Positions 45,070-53,735 of a stretch of DNA of 64,000 nt are shown piece after piece; position 1 is the first letter of the stretch; every line of letters begins with the position of its first letter. The DNA is from Tahibacter aquaticus (GTDB lineage Bacteria > Pseudomonadota > Gammaproteobacteria > Xanthomonadales > Rhodanobacteraceae): assembly GCF_004363655.1 (NCBI RefSeq), contig NZ_SNZH01000006.1, forward strand, positions 186,001-250,000, written 5' to 3'. A program made the position numbers and the translations under genes. A model generated the notes under the pieces. It had not been told where the DNA came from and did no database searches. It saw only the letters and a list, made by a program, of their open reading frames with translations.

Positions 45070-46578
45070 ATGAAAAGAAATGTACTCAACGCCGCGATTG
45101 CGGCGGGTCTGTTTGCGGTCGCCGGCATGGGCGGCAGCGCGAAGGCGGTCGAGCTGAGCCCCGACGGTGCCGGCCAGGTGCTGATCTACCCCTATTACAC
45201 GGTCAACCGGGAGCAGCAGACCATCGTCACGGTGGTCAACGGGACCAATGTCGCGAAGGCGGTGCGGGTGCGTTTCCTCGAGGGTTACAACGCGCGCGAG
45301 GTGCTGGACTTCAACCTGTTCCTGTCGGAGTACGACGTCTGGACGGCCACCGTATTCGCGCTGACCGACGCCGGGCTGGCGGGCGATGGCGCCGCCGTCA
45401 CCACGACCGACCGTAGCTGTACCGCTCCGGACAAGGCCGCGTGGAGCGGCTCGCTCGGTACCGGCCGTTACTACCAGGACTTCCTGTCGTTCGCGTATAC
45501 CGGCCCGCATCAGGACACCGGGCCGACGGACATCGCACGCACGCGCGAAGGCTATGTCGAGATTGTGCAAATGGCCGATCTCGGTGGCGCGCTGCGCACG
45601 GCAGTGACGCACACCGCTGGGGTGCCGGCGAATTGCAGCGTCGTGCAGACCATCGATCCGGCCAACCCCGAGCTTCTGCCGCCGACCGGCGGGCTGTTCG
45701 GCGCGGGTGGTATCGTCAATGTCGCATTAGGTACTTTCTATACCTACAACGCCGATGCGATCAGCGACTTCAGCAAGGTCGTGCTGTATGCGGACCCCGC
45801 GGCGCCCACTTCCACGCCCTCGCTGGCGCAGGCGAACACGGCGCCCGGCGTGGCAACGGCTTATGTGTTCAATGCGGACGGCGCGCAGTTCCGCTCGGAT
45901 TACCCGGCCTCGCGCCGGCCCAGCCAGGCGATCGATGCGGTATCCGCGGTGTTCATGGCGTCCACCTTGCTCAACGAATACAACGTCGATCCGTTGGTCG
46001 GATCGAATACCGACTGGGTTGTGACGTTTCCGACCAAGCGTTTCTATGTCGATCCGGAAATTCTGGGCGTGCCGCTGGGCAGTGCCGGTGCCCTGCCGCC
46101 GTTCACTTTCACGTTCGGCCAGTCGTCCGCGGCTAACGGCGACGGGCGGTCCTGCAGCCAGGTTGCGTTGCTGCCGTTCGATCGCGAATCAGGCCGTCCG
46201 ACCGGTAGTCTTCCCGGTTTTCCTCTGCCGACACTGACTCCCGTGCTCTGCACGTCGGTCAACGTGATCAGCATGCGCAACAGTGCCACGCCGCTGGTCG
46301 AATCGGCGGTGCTGGGATCCCGGCTGCATACCAACCTGCGACCGTACAGCGCAGGTGGCTGGCTGCGCCTCACGCTGGACACGGCCGCGCAGCCGCATGC
46401 GCTGCGCGCGTCGAGCGACGGCGATGTCTACAACGGCTTGCCGGCAACCGGGTTCCAGGCGGTGAATTACGTCTCTGAGAATATCGTGCCGGGCCTGTTG
46501 TCGAACCACGGCGGGGCGTTCCGGCATCGCGCGGTGCGGGCCTGCCGGAATGCGGTGTCGGGCGGCAACTGTCTTTGA
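45070..46578 (+). CDS. Exported protein of a tandem three-copy family, copy 3
   Basis: A 502-residue paralogue of copies 1 and 2. Same signal peptide and 'GQVLIYPYYTVN' mature start. It has a short deletion near residue 355, where STVNGFSVNGDG of the other copies becomes SAANGDG, and small changes near the C-terminus (RNAVSGGNCL). Dispersed repeat R follows directly after the stop and could act as terminator. Function unknown. Confidence 0.82.
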   Translation: MKRNVLNAAIAAGLFAVAGMGGSAKAVELSPDGAGQVLIYPYYTVNREQQTIVTVVNGTNVAKAVRVRFLEGYNAREVLDFNLFLSEYDVWTATVFALTDAGLAGDGAAVTTTDRSCTAPDKAAWSGSLGTGRYYQDFLSFAYTGPHQDTGPTDIARTREGYVEIVQMADLGGALRTAVTHTAGVPANCSVVQTIDPANPELLPPTGGLFGAGGIVNVALGTFYTYNADAISDFSKVVLYADPAAPTSTPSLAQANTAPGVATAYVFNADGAQFRSDYPASRRPSQAIDAVSAVFMASTLLNEYNVDPLVGSNTDWVVTFPTKRFYVDPEILGVPLGSAGALPPFTFTFGQSSAANGDGRSCSQVALLPFDRESGRPTGSLPGFPLPTLTPVLCTSVNVISMRNSATPLVESAVLGSRLHTNLRPYSAGGWLRLTLDTAAQPHALRASSDGDVYNGLPATGFQAVNYVSENIVPGLLSNHGGAFRHRAVRACRNAVSGGNCL

Positions 46579-46600
46579 CGGCTGCGGCATCCACGTTGCA

Positions 46601-46717
46601 CGAAACGCCGCTGCCGCCGTCGTAGCGAAACGGCACGGCCGGATGGGCGGGTGTGGCGGAGAAATCGCGCGGGCCGGTGACGGCCCGCGCGGTGTCGCGT
46701 TCGGCAAATGCCGAGCC
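46601..46717 (+). repeat. Dispersed hairpin repeat R, copy 3
   Basis: Full-length copy. The core CCGCCGTCGTAGCGAAACGG is followed by GGAGAAATCG and a 10-bp stem CGCGCGGGCC / GGCCCGCGCG (46666-46691). Relative to copy 1 the stem has a compensated A-T to G-C change. It begins about 20 bp after the stop of tandem protein 3. Confidence 0.75.
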
Positions 46718-46765
46718 CATCGGAATTGGTTTTTTAGCTGCCGCTCACTCGACGCAACAACGTAG

Positions 46766-46806
46766 CCGGACCCTCGCGATGCAAGGGTCCGGCGGGGGGG
46801 GGGGGG
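46766..46806. repeat. Hairpin followed by a 13-G homopolymer
   Basis: A stem CCGGACCCT / AGGGTCCGG is followed at once by GGC and then thirteen G residues (46794-46806). It lies between the convergent tandem protein 3 and extracellular nuclease genes. It looks like a terminator hairpin whose tail is a G-tract rather than a T-run. Homopolymer length may be a sequencing artefact. Confidence 0.6.
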
Positions 46807-46858
46807 CCATTCCGCAGCGCGGTACGCGGGCCGCCTACGCGCTAGCGGCGGTGGGCGC

Positions 46859-49849
46859 TTACTCGAAACCGTCCTGGAAGATGACGCCGTCGTCGAACAG
46901 GCCGACCAGTACCGGGTCGTGGTCCGAGGCGCGGTAGGGGCTGGCCGCTTCGAACAGGCTGCGCGGCGGTGTCAGGCTGGCGCCGTTGGGCTCTTCTTCG
47001 TAGGCGGCTTCGCCGGTGTCCTTGATGTCGTCGCTGTAGTCCAGCTGCGGCAGTTCGTCGGCATTGATGTGCCAGGGCGCGACGGCTATCACCTGGGGCG
47101 ACAGGCTGGCGCTGGCCAGGGCGTAGTCGAGGTGGCCGAGCTGGCCGTCGAACAGGTAGGAATAGGCGCCGCTGCCGCCCAGGGTGGCGAGCAGGTCGGT
47201 GTAGCCGCCGGCGGCGAGCGTGCTGATGGCGCTTTCCTTGGCATAGGCGTTGTAGTCGCCCAGCAGCAGCACGTCGGCGTCGTTCGCTGCGGGCAGTACC
47301 GTGCTGCCGATCCAGCTCAGCAGGCGCGCGGCCTGTTGCTGGCGCCGGCTGGCATAGCAGGCCTGGCCGTCGCCACTGTCGGCATCGGCACCGCTGGCGC
47401 CGGAACAGCTCTTCGACTTGAAGTGGTTGACCACGGCGCTGAAGCGCTGGCCGAAGGCCGGGTTGGTGGCATCGACGACGTCGAAGGTCTGTGCCAGCGG
47501 CGGGCGGTTGTGGATGCTGTTGCTGTCGCTCAGCGCCGCGCCGACGGTGGCCAGTACGCCGCTGCGGTAGATCAGCGCGACGCGGATCGCATCGCTGCCC
47601 AGTGCGGCGGCAGGGCCGGCGGCCTGGTACGGGTGCGCGCCGCCGCAGCGGTCGTTGACCGCGCCGAGCAGGTCGGTTAGCGGTGTGGAGGTTGCGGCAT
47701 TTTCCAGTTCTACCAGGCCGACCAGGTCGGCATTCAGGCCGCACAGCACGAGGGCGGTGCGCTCGCGCTGGCGCGCGAGTTCGGCGTTGCTGTCGGCACC
47801 GCGGCAGTCTTGGCTGCTGCTGGGGCCGCAGGGGCCGGACGAGCTGCTGGACGTGGTGTCGATGCTGGTGAAGTAGTTGAGCAGGTTGACGCCGGCGGCC
47901 TTGATCGCACCGGCCACGGCGGGCGCCTGCACCGGCCGCTCGTTGACCGGCGTGAACACGATGGGGTTGGCCTGGGTGGGACGGATGCGCCAGGCGTCGG
48001 TGCCGGTGCTGCCGGCGAACGACCAGTGCAGCACGCCGGTCAGGTTGTCGACGCGGTCGCCGCCGCGGAAGAAATCGCTGCCGTGGCTGCCGACGGAGAA
48101 ACCGCCGTTGGTCTGCGGGTAGTACAGGTATTGCTGGCCTTCGGCCACGGTCAGCGGCCAGTTTTCCGTGTTGTTCTCGTCGTCGAGAATCACGCGCCGG
48201 CGCGACAGTGCTTCCAGGTGCGCGGCATAGCCGGCATTGCCCGGTGCGTTGTCTTCGGTGAACTGGCGCGGACGGCCACCCTGGTACAGCTCGATCTGGC
48301 CGTAGCGCGCCAGTTCGAAATACTCGGCCACGCTGAGTGCATCGGCGAAGCGCACGAGCATGCCTTCGCGGGCTTCGTAGTAGGCATCGACGCTGCCGGC
48401 GATCGGCAGGCTCACACTGGCCGGCGTCACCTGGGCGAGGTTGTTGCCCGCGTTGGTGACAACGACGCTGCCGGCGCTGCTGGCGGTGATCTCGGTCAGG
48501 CCGAAGAACTCGGTCACGTTGCCGGTGGCGCGCACACGCTGGCCTTCGCTCACGCTGGTGGCGCAGGGCAGGCAGTACACAAAGATACCTTCCGAGGTGG
48601 CCGGGTCGGCATCGGCATCGGCGTCTTCTTCCTGCAGGAAGAAACCGGACAGCTGGTCGGCGCGCTGGAAGCTGGCGGTGACGATGCCTTCGAGCGTGAC
48701 CGTGACGCCGGCACCGATCGGCGTGCTGCTGCCGTTGCCTTGCACGTCATGGATCTTCGCCAGCGGCAGGGCATCGTCGTTGACGAGGGTGCCCACGCCT
48801 TCGCCATCGGCGATCACCGCGTTGACCGCATTGCTCAGCAGTACGCGCAGCGTTTCGTTGGGCTCTGCCGTGGTATCGCCGTTGATGCTGACGGTAAAGG
48901 TATAGCTGCTGCTGCCGGCGGGAATGAGCTGGCCGCTCAGCGACTGCGCGGTGTAGTCCGACGGGGCCGTGGCGGTGCCGTCGGCGGTGGCGATGGCGAA
49001 GCTGACGCCGCCGGCCGGTGCGGGTTGCGACAGGCTGACGGTGAAGTTCAGGGTGCTGCTGCCGCTGTTGCCTTCGTCGATGCTGGCGTCGTTGATGCTC
49101 AGCGTGGTCTGCTGCGGGCCGCTGCCGTGCGGCGTGACCGAGACGTCGTCGATGGCCAGGCCGTGGTCGGCGCCGGCGTTGTCCGGATCGGACCAGCGCA
49201 GCATGATTTCGCTGCCGTTGGGCAGGCTGATGCCACTCAGGGTGAAGCTGCGTGCGCTGCGGTTGGCGGCGAGGTTGCCGTTCAAGGCACCGGCGGTGCC
49301 GGCTGTGACCGGGCTGCTGAAATCCAGGCCGGCGACGGCGGTGCCGGCGCTCTGGAATTCGCTCAGCGTGCCGGTGACGGCAGTGCCGATCAGGTACGAG
49401 AACGCCACCGTCTGCGCGGCTGCGGCGCTGTTGCGCCACTGCTCGCCGACGTAGGCGATATCCAGCGAGGTGATGGTGCTGCCGGTGGTGTTCTTCAGGC
49501 GCACGCCCCAGAACAGGTTGCCGACGGCGGCATTGCCGGAGCCGACCGAGCCCAGCGCGCGTTCGCTCGCGCCGCTGCTGCCGTAGCTGTAGAGGTTGCC
49601 GGCGTTGCTGGCGCCGGTGTCGGCGACCAGGTTGCTGCCGCTGCCGGTGCGCGCGTGGTACCAGCCGGGCAGGCTGGTGTTGTTGCTCCAGACGGCCGTG
49701 CCGCTGGCCGGCAGGCTGTCGAAATTTTGCGTATACGGCGTATCGAGCGTGCTCAGCGACACCTGTGCCTGGACGGCGGGTGCGAGCAGCGCGAGCGCGA
49801 CGGCAAGCCAGGTGGCCTGGCGCCGCAGCGAATGCGGTCGAGTGTTCAT
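46859..49849 (-). CDS. Extracellular ExeM/NucH-like endonuclease with Calx-beta domain and C-terminal FQDGFE tail
   Basis: A 996-residue exported nuclease. ATG at 49849 behind AGGGG; signal peptide ends APAVQA. Domain order: N-terminal beta-sandwich (about 30-240), Calx-beta (about 250-350, SINDASIDEGNSGSSTLNFTVSL), an OB/lamin-tail-like region (about 360-640, IHDVQG), and an endonuclease/exonuclease/phosphatase domain (about 670-985). Active-site elements include VGLVELEN, VVNHFKSKSC, LLLGDYNAY and YRASDHDPVLVGL. It should degrade extracellular DNA with a divalent metal, as ExeM and NucH do. The last residues, VIFQDGFE, form the shared FxxxF tail and lie just after the EEP domain. Confidence 0.93.
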   Translation of the reverse strand: MNTRPHSLRRQATWLAVALALLAPAVQAQVSLSTLDTPYTQNFDSLPASGTAVWSNNTSLPGWYHARTGSGSNLVADTGASNAGNLYSYGSSGASERALGSVGSGNAAVGNLFWGVRLKNTTGSTITSLDIAYVGEQWRNSAAAAQTVAFSYLIGTAVTGTLSEFQSAGTAVAGLDFSSPVTAGTAGALNGNLAANRSARSFTLSGISLPNGSEIMLRWSDPDNAGADHGLAIDDVSVTPHGSGPQQTTLSINDASIDEGNSGSSTLNFTVSLSQPAPAGGVSFAIATADGTATAPSDYTAQSLSGQLIPAGSSSYTFTVSINGDTTAEPNETLRVLLSNAVNAVIADGEGVGTLVNDDALPLAKIHDVQGNGSSTPIGAGVTVTLEGIVTASFQRADQLSGFFLQEEDADADADPATSEGIFVYCLPCATSVSEGQRVRATGNVTEFFGLTEITASSAGSVVVTNAGNNLAQVTPASVSLPIAGSVDAYYEAREGMLVRFADALSVAEYFELARYGQIELYQGGRPRQFTEDNAPGNAGYAAHLEALSRRRVILDDENNTENWPLTVAEGQQYLYYPQTNGGFSVGSHGSDFFRGGDRVDNLTGVLHWSFAGSTGTDAWRIRPTQANPIVFTPVNERPVQAPAVAGAIKAAGVNLLNYFTSIDTTSSSSSGPCGPSSSQDCRGADSNAELARQRERTALVLCGLNADLVGLVELENAATSTPLTDLLGAVNDRCGGAHPYQAAGPAAALGSDAIRVALIYRSGVLATVGAALSDSNSIHNRPPLAQTFDVVDATNPAFGQRFSAVVNHFKSKSCSGASGADADSGDGQACYASRRQQQAARLLSWIGSTVLPAANDADVLLLGDYNAYAKESAISTLAAGGYTDLLATLGGSGAYSYLFDGQLGHLDYALASASLSPQVIAVAPWHINADELPQLDYSDDIKDTGEAAYEEEPNGASLTPPRSLFEAASPYRASDHDPVLVGLFDDGVIFQDGFE

Positions 49850-50006
49850 GGAAGAAATCCCCTGCAAGATTGACGACGGACAATGGCGTCCGTCGAACAA
49901 CCAGGAGGGCTTATTCGCGCAGTCGACGAGCGCCGCGGCGACAATGCCGCAGCGCTGCGACAGCGCGGTTACATCCGCTTGCGCATCGCGTGACGTGGGT
50001 GCCTGG

Positions 50007-50486
50007 TCAGCCGATGGTGTCGAGAATCGCCTGCGCGCTGGATACCTTGAATTCGCCCGGCGCTTCCACGTTCAGCGCCTTGACCACGCCGTCTTCCGCA
50101 TACAGCGCGAAGCGCTTGGAACGCAGGCCCATGCCGAACGCGCTGGCGTCCATTTCCAGGCCGAGTGCGCGGGCGAGGTTGGCGTTGCCGTCGGCCAGCA
50201 TGATCAGTTCGTCGGGGACGTTCTGGTCTTTGGACCAGGCTTTCATCACGTAGGCGTCGTTGACCGCCATGCAGGCGACGTCGATGCCGCGCTGCTGGAA
50301 TTCGGCGAATTTTTCCACATATCCCGGAAGGTGCTTGGCCGAGCAGGTTGGCGTGAATGCGCCGGGTACGGAGAACAGCACCACTTTGCGGCCGGCGAAG
50401 ATTTCGTCGGTGGTGATGGCCTGTACGCCGTCCTTGAGGACGTTGAGGGTGACGGAAGGGATGGATGCGCCGACGTCGATGGGCAT
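50007..50486 (-). CDS. Peroxiredoxin, Prx5 type
   Basis: A 159-residue cytoplasmic thiol peroxidase. The peroxidatic Cys48 is in PGAFTPTCSAKHLPG, the Prx5 signature, and VNDAYVMKAW is also typical. Reductant could be glutathione/glutaredoxin or thioredoxin; no fused glutaredoxin is present. I chose the ATG at 50486 to match the family N-terminus (MPIDVGASIP); the longer frame upstream is not supported. Confidence 0.94.
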   Translation of the reverse strand: MPIDVGASIPSVTLNVLKDGVQAITTDEIFAGRKVVLFSVPGAFTPTCSAKHLPGYVEKFAEFQQRGIDVACMAVNDAYVMKAWSKDQNVPDELIMLADGNANLARALGLEMDASAFGMGLRSKRFALYAEDGVVKALNVEAPGEFKVSSAQAILDTIG

Positions 50487-50629
50487 GTGCTGTCTCGGTT
50501 CTGGGAAGGGAGGAAACGCGATCATAGCCTGTGCCGCCCGTGCGCAGCGGCCCTTGAAACCCGATTCGGCGCGCCTATGTTCCGACCCATGGCGCGATCG
50601 CCGCGCCGCCACCATTTCGAGGAGTGAGC

Positions 50630-51073
50630 ATGAGCATTTCGCGTCAGTACCCCTGGACTGTCCCGTCGGGTTTCCAGGACGAGATCAAGCACGCGTTCGA
50701 GCGTCTGTTCCGCACCGACGAGTCGGACCAGTCCAACGTCGTCACCAGCCAGTGGGCGCCGCGCGTGGACATCAAGGAAGAAGACAAGCGTTTTGTCATT
50801 CTTGCCGATGTTCCCGGGGTCGATCCGAACGAGATCGAGATCCATATGGACAAAGGGATTTTGTCGATCAAGGGCGAACGCAAGAAGGACGTCGGCGAAG
50901 GCAAGCTGAGCCGCGTCGAGCGCCAGCACGGCGGCTTCTATCGCCGCTTCGCGCTGCCGGACAGCGCCGATGCGGAAGGTATTACCGCCAGCGGCAAGAA
51001 CGGCGTGCTGGAAGTTTCCATTCCCAAGCGCCCGGAAACCTCGCCGCGCCGCATCGCCATCAACGCAAACTGA
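50630..51073 (+). CDS. Small heat-shock protein Hsp20
   Basis: A 147-residue alpha-crystallin-type chaperone. The ACD spans about residues 42-138 (WAPRVDIKEEDKRFVILADVPGVD, NGVLEVSIPKRPE), and ISIKGERK-like LSIKGERKKD is present. The short C-terminal end lacks a clear IxI motif (RRIAINAN could serve). CGAGGAG precedes the ATG. A DnaJ-like gene follows after 146 bp, suggesting joint heat-shock control, but no CIRCE or sigma-32 box could be confirmed. Confidence 0.93.
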   Translation: MSISRQYPWTVPSGFQDEIKHAFERLFRTDESDQSNVVTSQWAPRVDIKEEDKRFVILADVPGVDPNEIEIHMDKGILSIKGERKKDVGEGKLSRVERQHGGFYRRFALPDSADAEGITASGKNGVLEVSIPKRPETSPRRIAINAN

Positions 51074-51219
51074 CCGCTACGCTGCATCGGAAGTAACCCA
51101 CAGCCCGTGGCGGAGCAATCCGCCGCGGGTCTGTTCGTTTCGCGGCCGGACGATTACTGTTGCCGGGCTCGCCGCAGGCCAACTGCTGCGGCTTTCGAGA
51201 ATCCGCAAGGTGGAAATGC

Positions 51220-52089
51220 ATGCAGTTCAAGGACTACTACGACACCTTGGGCGTAAAGCCCGAGGCCAGCGAAGCCGAGCTGAAGAGCGCTTTTCGCAAG
51301 CTCGCGCGCAAATATCATCCGGATGTGAGCAAGGAAGCCGGCGCCGAAGATAAATTCAAGGCGGTCAACGAGGCCTATGAAGCCCTGCGCGATCCGGAAA
51401 AACGGCGCGAATACGACGCGCTGCGCGCACGCGGCTACAAACCGGGCGACGAATTCCAGCCCACGCCGGATTTCGGCGGCTTCGGCGGTTTCAACAGCGG
51501 AGGCGGTGGCGGCAACAGCGAAGGGTTCAGCGATTTCTTCGAATCGCTGTTCGGCCGCAGCGGCGCCCGCGCCAATACCGGTCCGCGCCGTGGCCAGGAT
51601 CTGCGCGCGCATGCGGCGATCGATCTGGAAACTGCGTTCACCGGCGGCACGCAGCGGCTGGAACTGAATGGCGAACGCCTGGACGTGACGATTCCGGCCG
51701 GCATCCTGCCGGGCCAGACGATTCGTCTGCGCGGCAAGGGCCATCCGGGCCGCGCCGGCGCGGCGGCCGGCGACGTGCTGCTGGAGATACAGCTGCGTCC
51801 GCACCCGCGTTTCCAGCTCGACGGCCGCGACGTGACGGTGAAGCTGCCGATCACGCCCTGGGATGCGGCGCTGGGCGCCACGCTGAAAGTGCCGACGCTG
51901 GCGGGCGAAGTGGATCTGAAGATTCCGGCGGGCTCGGATACGGGCCGCAAGATGCGCCTGAAGGGCCGTGGCATGCCGGGCAGCGAAACCGGCGACCAGT
52001 ACGTCGTGCTCGACGTGCGCGTGCCGGCAGCGCAGTCCGACGAGCAGCGCGCGGCCTACGAACAGTTGCGCGAGGCGTTCGGGGGCTGA
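51220..52089 (+). CDS. cbpA: DnaJ-class curved-DNA-binding co-chaperone CbpA
   Basis: A 289-residue type II J-protein. J domain 1-70 with the HPD motif at 33-35, Gly/Phe-rich linker (FGGFGGFNSGGGGG), then two C-terminal substrate-binding domains (about 118-285: LDVTIPAGILPGQTIRLRGK, DLKIPAGSDTGRKMRLKGRG). It has no zinc-finger, so it is CbpA-like and not DnaJ. It stimulates DnaK ATPase; homologues also bind curved DNA. The AAGGTGG ribosome binding site supports the start at 51220. Confidence 0.93.
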   Translation: MQFKDYYDTLGVKPEASEAELKSAFRKLARKYHPDVSKEAGAEDKFKAVNEAYEALRDPEKRREYDALRARGYKPGDEFQPTPDFGGFGGFNSGGGGGNSEGFSDFFESLFGRSGARANTGPRRGQDLRAHAAIDLETAFTGGTQRLELNGERLDVTIPAGILPGQTIRLRGKGHPGRAGAAAGDVLLEIQLRPHPRFQLDGRDVTVKLPITPWDAALGATLKVPTLAGEVDLKIPAGSDTGRKMRLKGRGMPGSETGDQYVVLDVRVPAAQSDEQRAAYEQLREAFGG

Positions 52090-52104
52090 GGCGTGATCGC
52101 ATTG

Positions 52105-52143
52105 CGTAGGGTGGGATGAGCCAACGGCGAATTCCACCCTACG
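52105..52143. repeat. Palindromic repeat after cbpA
   Basis: A 10-bp perfect stem CGTAGGGTGG / CCACCCTACG encloses a 19-nt loop. It resembles the widespread GTAGGGTGGG-type intergenic palindromes of proteobacteria and precedes the true terminator by 20 bp. Confidence 0.7.
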
Positions 52144-52162
52144 AAAAAGTTGCCTTTCGCAG

Positions 52163-52198
52163 AACGAAAAAGGGAGCCTCTCGGCTCCCTTTTTTTTT
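52163..52198. terminator. Bidirectional terminator between cbpA and pilH
   Basis: An AAAAAGGGAGCC / GGCTCCCTTTTTTTTT hairpin with a TCTC loop and a T9 run on the plus strand; A5 on the other side gives a minus-strand T-run for pilH. Confidence 0.92.
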
Positions 52199-52214
52199 CC
52201 CGTGTGCCGCGCTG

Positions 52215-52580
52215 TTACTTCGGCAGCAGGTCGTTGATGACCTTCGTCAGTTCGGCTTCGTTGATCGGCTTGGTGACATAGGCCTTGGCACCCTGGCGCA
52301 TGCCCCAGACCTTGTCGGTTTCCTGGTCCTTGGTGGTGACCAGGATGATCGGAATATGGCTGGTCTTGGCTTCGCGCGAGATCGTGCGGGTGGCCTGGAA
52401 ACCGTTCAAGTTCGGCATCACCACGTCCATCAGGATCAGGTCGGGGATTTCGCGCTTGGCGACTTCGACGCCGGCGGCGCCGTCTTCGGCCGTAATGATT
52501 TCGTGACCCATTTTCTCGACGATGCGCTTGAGACCCAGTAGCTGGGACTGGGAATCGTCGACGATCAGAATTCGCGCCAT
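52215..52580 (-). CDS. pilH: Type IV pili twitching response regulator PilH
   Basis: A 121-residue single-domain CheY-like receiver. Acidic pocket D8/D9 (VDDS), phospho-acceptor D52 (LILMDVVMPNLNG), Thr (LVTTKDQ) and Lys (VTKPINEAE). The sequence RILIVDDSQSQLLGLKRIVE is typical of PilH, which controls twitching through the Pil-Chp system. It stands alone here, away from pilGIJ-chpA. Confidence 0.88.
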   Translation of the reverse strand: MARILIVDDSQSQLLGLKRIVEKMGHEIITAEDGAAGVEVAKREIPDLILMDVVMPNLNGFQATRTISREAKTSHIPIILVTTKDQETDKVWGMRQGAKAYVTKPINEAELTKVINDLLPK

Positions 52581-52718
52581 GATTGCTCTATCACCCCTGT
52601 AGGCCGTACGACGGCCGGCACATTCTACCGGTGAGCCCAGGCTTGGCAACTGCCGCGCCGGGCTCGCTTTGTCCGCAAGGATTGTGCATCCGCCGGGCTG
52701 GTCGGCGGGCCACGCAAT

Positions 52719-53717
52719 TCAGGCCATGTTTACCAGAGTTCGGCCGAGCGAGCCACCAGCGAGCATGGTGTCGAACACGCCGCTCAGCTGATCCAGGCCC
52801 ACTTCGCGCGTACAGATGGCATCGAGCTGCGACGGCTTCCATTCGCCCGCGAGGCGTTCCCAGACGCGTTCGCGCGTCGCGCGCGCGGTGCCCGAGGAGG
52901 CAATGCCCAGCAGGCTTACGCCGCGGATGATGAAGGGCATGACCGTGGTGGCGAGATCGTGGCCGCCGGCCAGGCCGCAGCTGGCGATGTTGCCGTAGGG
53001 ATGGATGACGCGGGTCAGCCCGGCCAGCATCTCGCTGCCGACATTGTCGATGGCACCGGCCCAGCGGCTGGTTTCCAGCGGGCGCTGGCCCCAGTACAGC
53101 TCGTGGCGCGAGATGCATTGCTTGGCGCCCAGCGACATCAGCCAGTCGAACTGCTCGATTTTGCCGGTGATTGCATGCGCCTCGTAGCCGGCCTGGGTGA
53201 GGATGGCCAGGGCGAGCGAACCGACGCCGCCGGAGGCGCCGGTGACGACGATGGGGCCCTGGTCGGGGTGCTGTTCGTTCTGCTCCATGCGATACAGCGA
53301 CAGTGCCGCGGTGAAGCCGGCGGTGCCGAGGATCATGCTTTCGCGCAAGGTGAGCCCTGCGGGCAGCGGTACGGTCCATTGCGCCGGCAGCCGCACGTAT
53401 TCGCTATAGCCGCCGTCGCGCGTCTCGCTCAACCCCGAGCCGGTGCACAGCACCGCATCGCCTTCCTTGAAGCCGGGGTCGCTCGATGCGACCACATAGC
53501 CGGCCACGTCGATGCCGCCGTTCATCGGGTACTGGCGCAGGATCTTGCCCTTGCCGGTGCCGGCCAGCGCGTCCTTGTAGTTGACGCTGGAATAGGCGGA
53601 CTTGATCACCACTTCGCCGGGCGACAGATCGTCGAGCGACACGGTTTCCAGGCCGGCGCGATAGCCCTTGGCGTCGTTGTGGATGCGCAGGGCGCGGAAG
53701 GATTCGATGCTGCTCAT
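52719..53717 (-). CDS. YhdH/AcuI-type NADPH quinone oxidoreductase (acrylyl-CoA reductase family)
   Basis: A 332-residue medium-chain reductase without zinc. GroES-like N-terminal domain (1-~125, SSVNYKDALAGTGKGKILRQ), then a Rossmann domain with VVTGASGGVGSLALAIL. E. coli YhdH and AcuI reduce acrylyl-CoA with NADPH; that activity is likely but not certain here. GGAGG lies 7 nt before the ATG at 53717, fixing the start. The methyltransferase gene lies immediately upstream on the same strand (18 bp), so the two are probably co-transcribed. Confidence 0.92.
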   Translation of the reverse strand: MSSIESFRALRIHNDAKGYRAGLETVSLDDLSPGEVVIKSAYSSVNYKDALAGTGKGKILRQYPMNGGIDVAGYVVASSDPGFKEGDAVLCTGSGLSETRDGGYSEYVRLPAQWTVPLPAGLTLRESMILGTAGFTAALSLYRMEQNEQHPDQGPIVVTGASGGVGSLALAILTQAGYEAHAITGKIEQFDWLMSLGAKQCISRHELYWGQRPLETSRWAGAIDNVGSEMLAGLTRVIHPYGNIASCGLAGGHDLATTVMPFIIRGVSLLGIASSGTARATRERVWERLAGEWKPSQLDAICTREVGLDQLSGVFDTMLAGGSLGRTLVNMA

Positions 53718-53735
53718 GCGCAAGCCTCCGGGTTT

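Noticed and set aside
47810-49873. 687-residue plus-strand ORF antisense to the extracellular nuclease
   Set aside because: Gly/Val/Ala-rich shadow frame without motifs; the nuclease is unambiguous.
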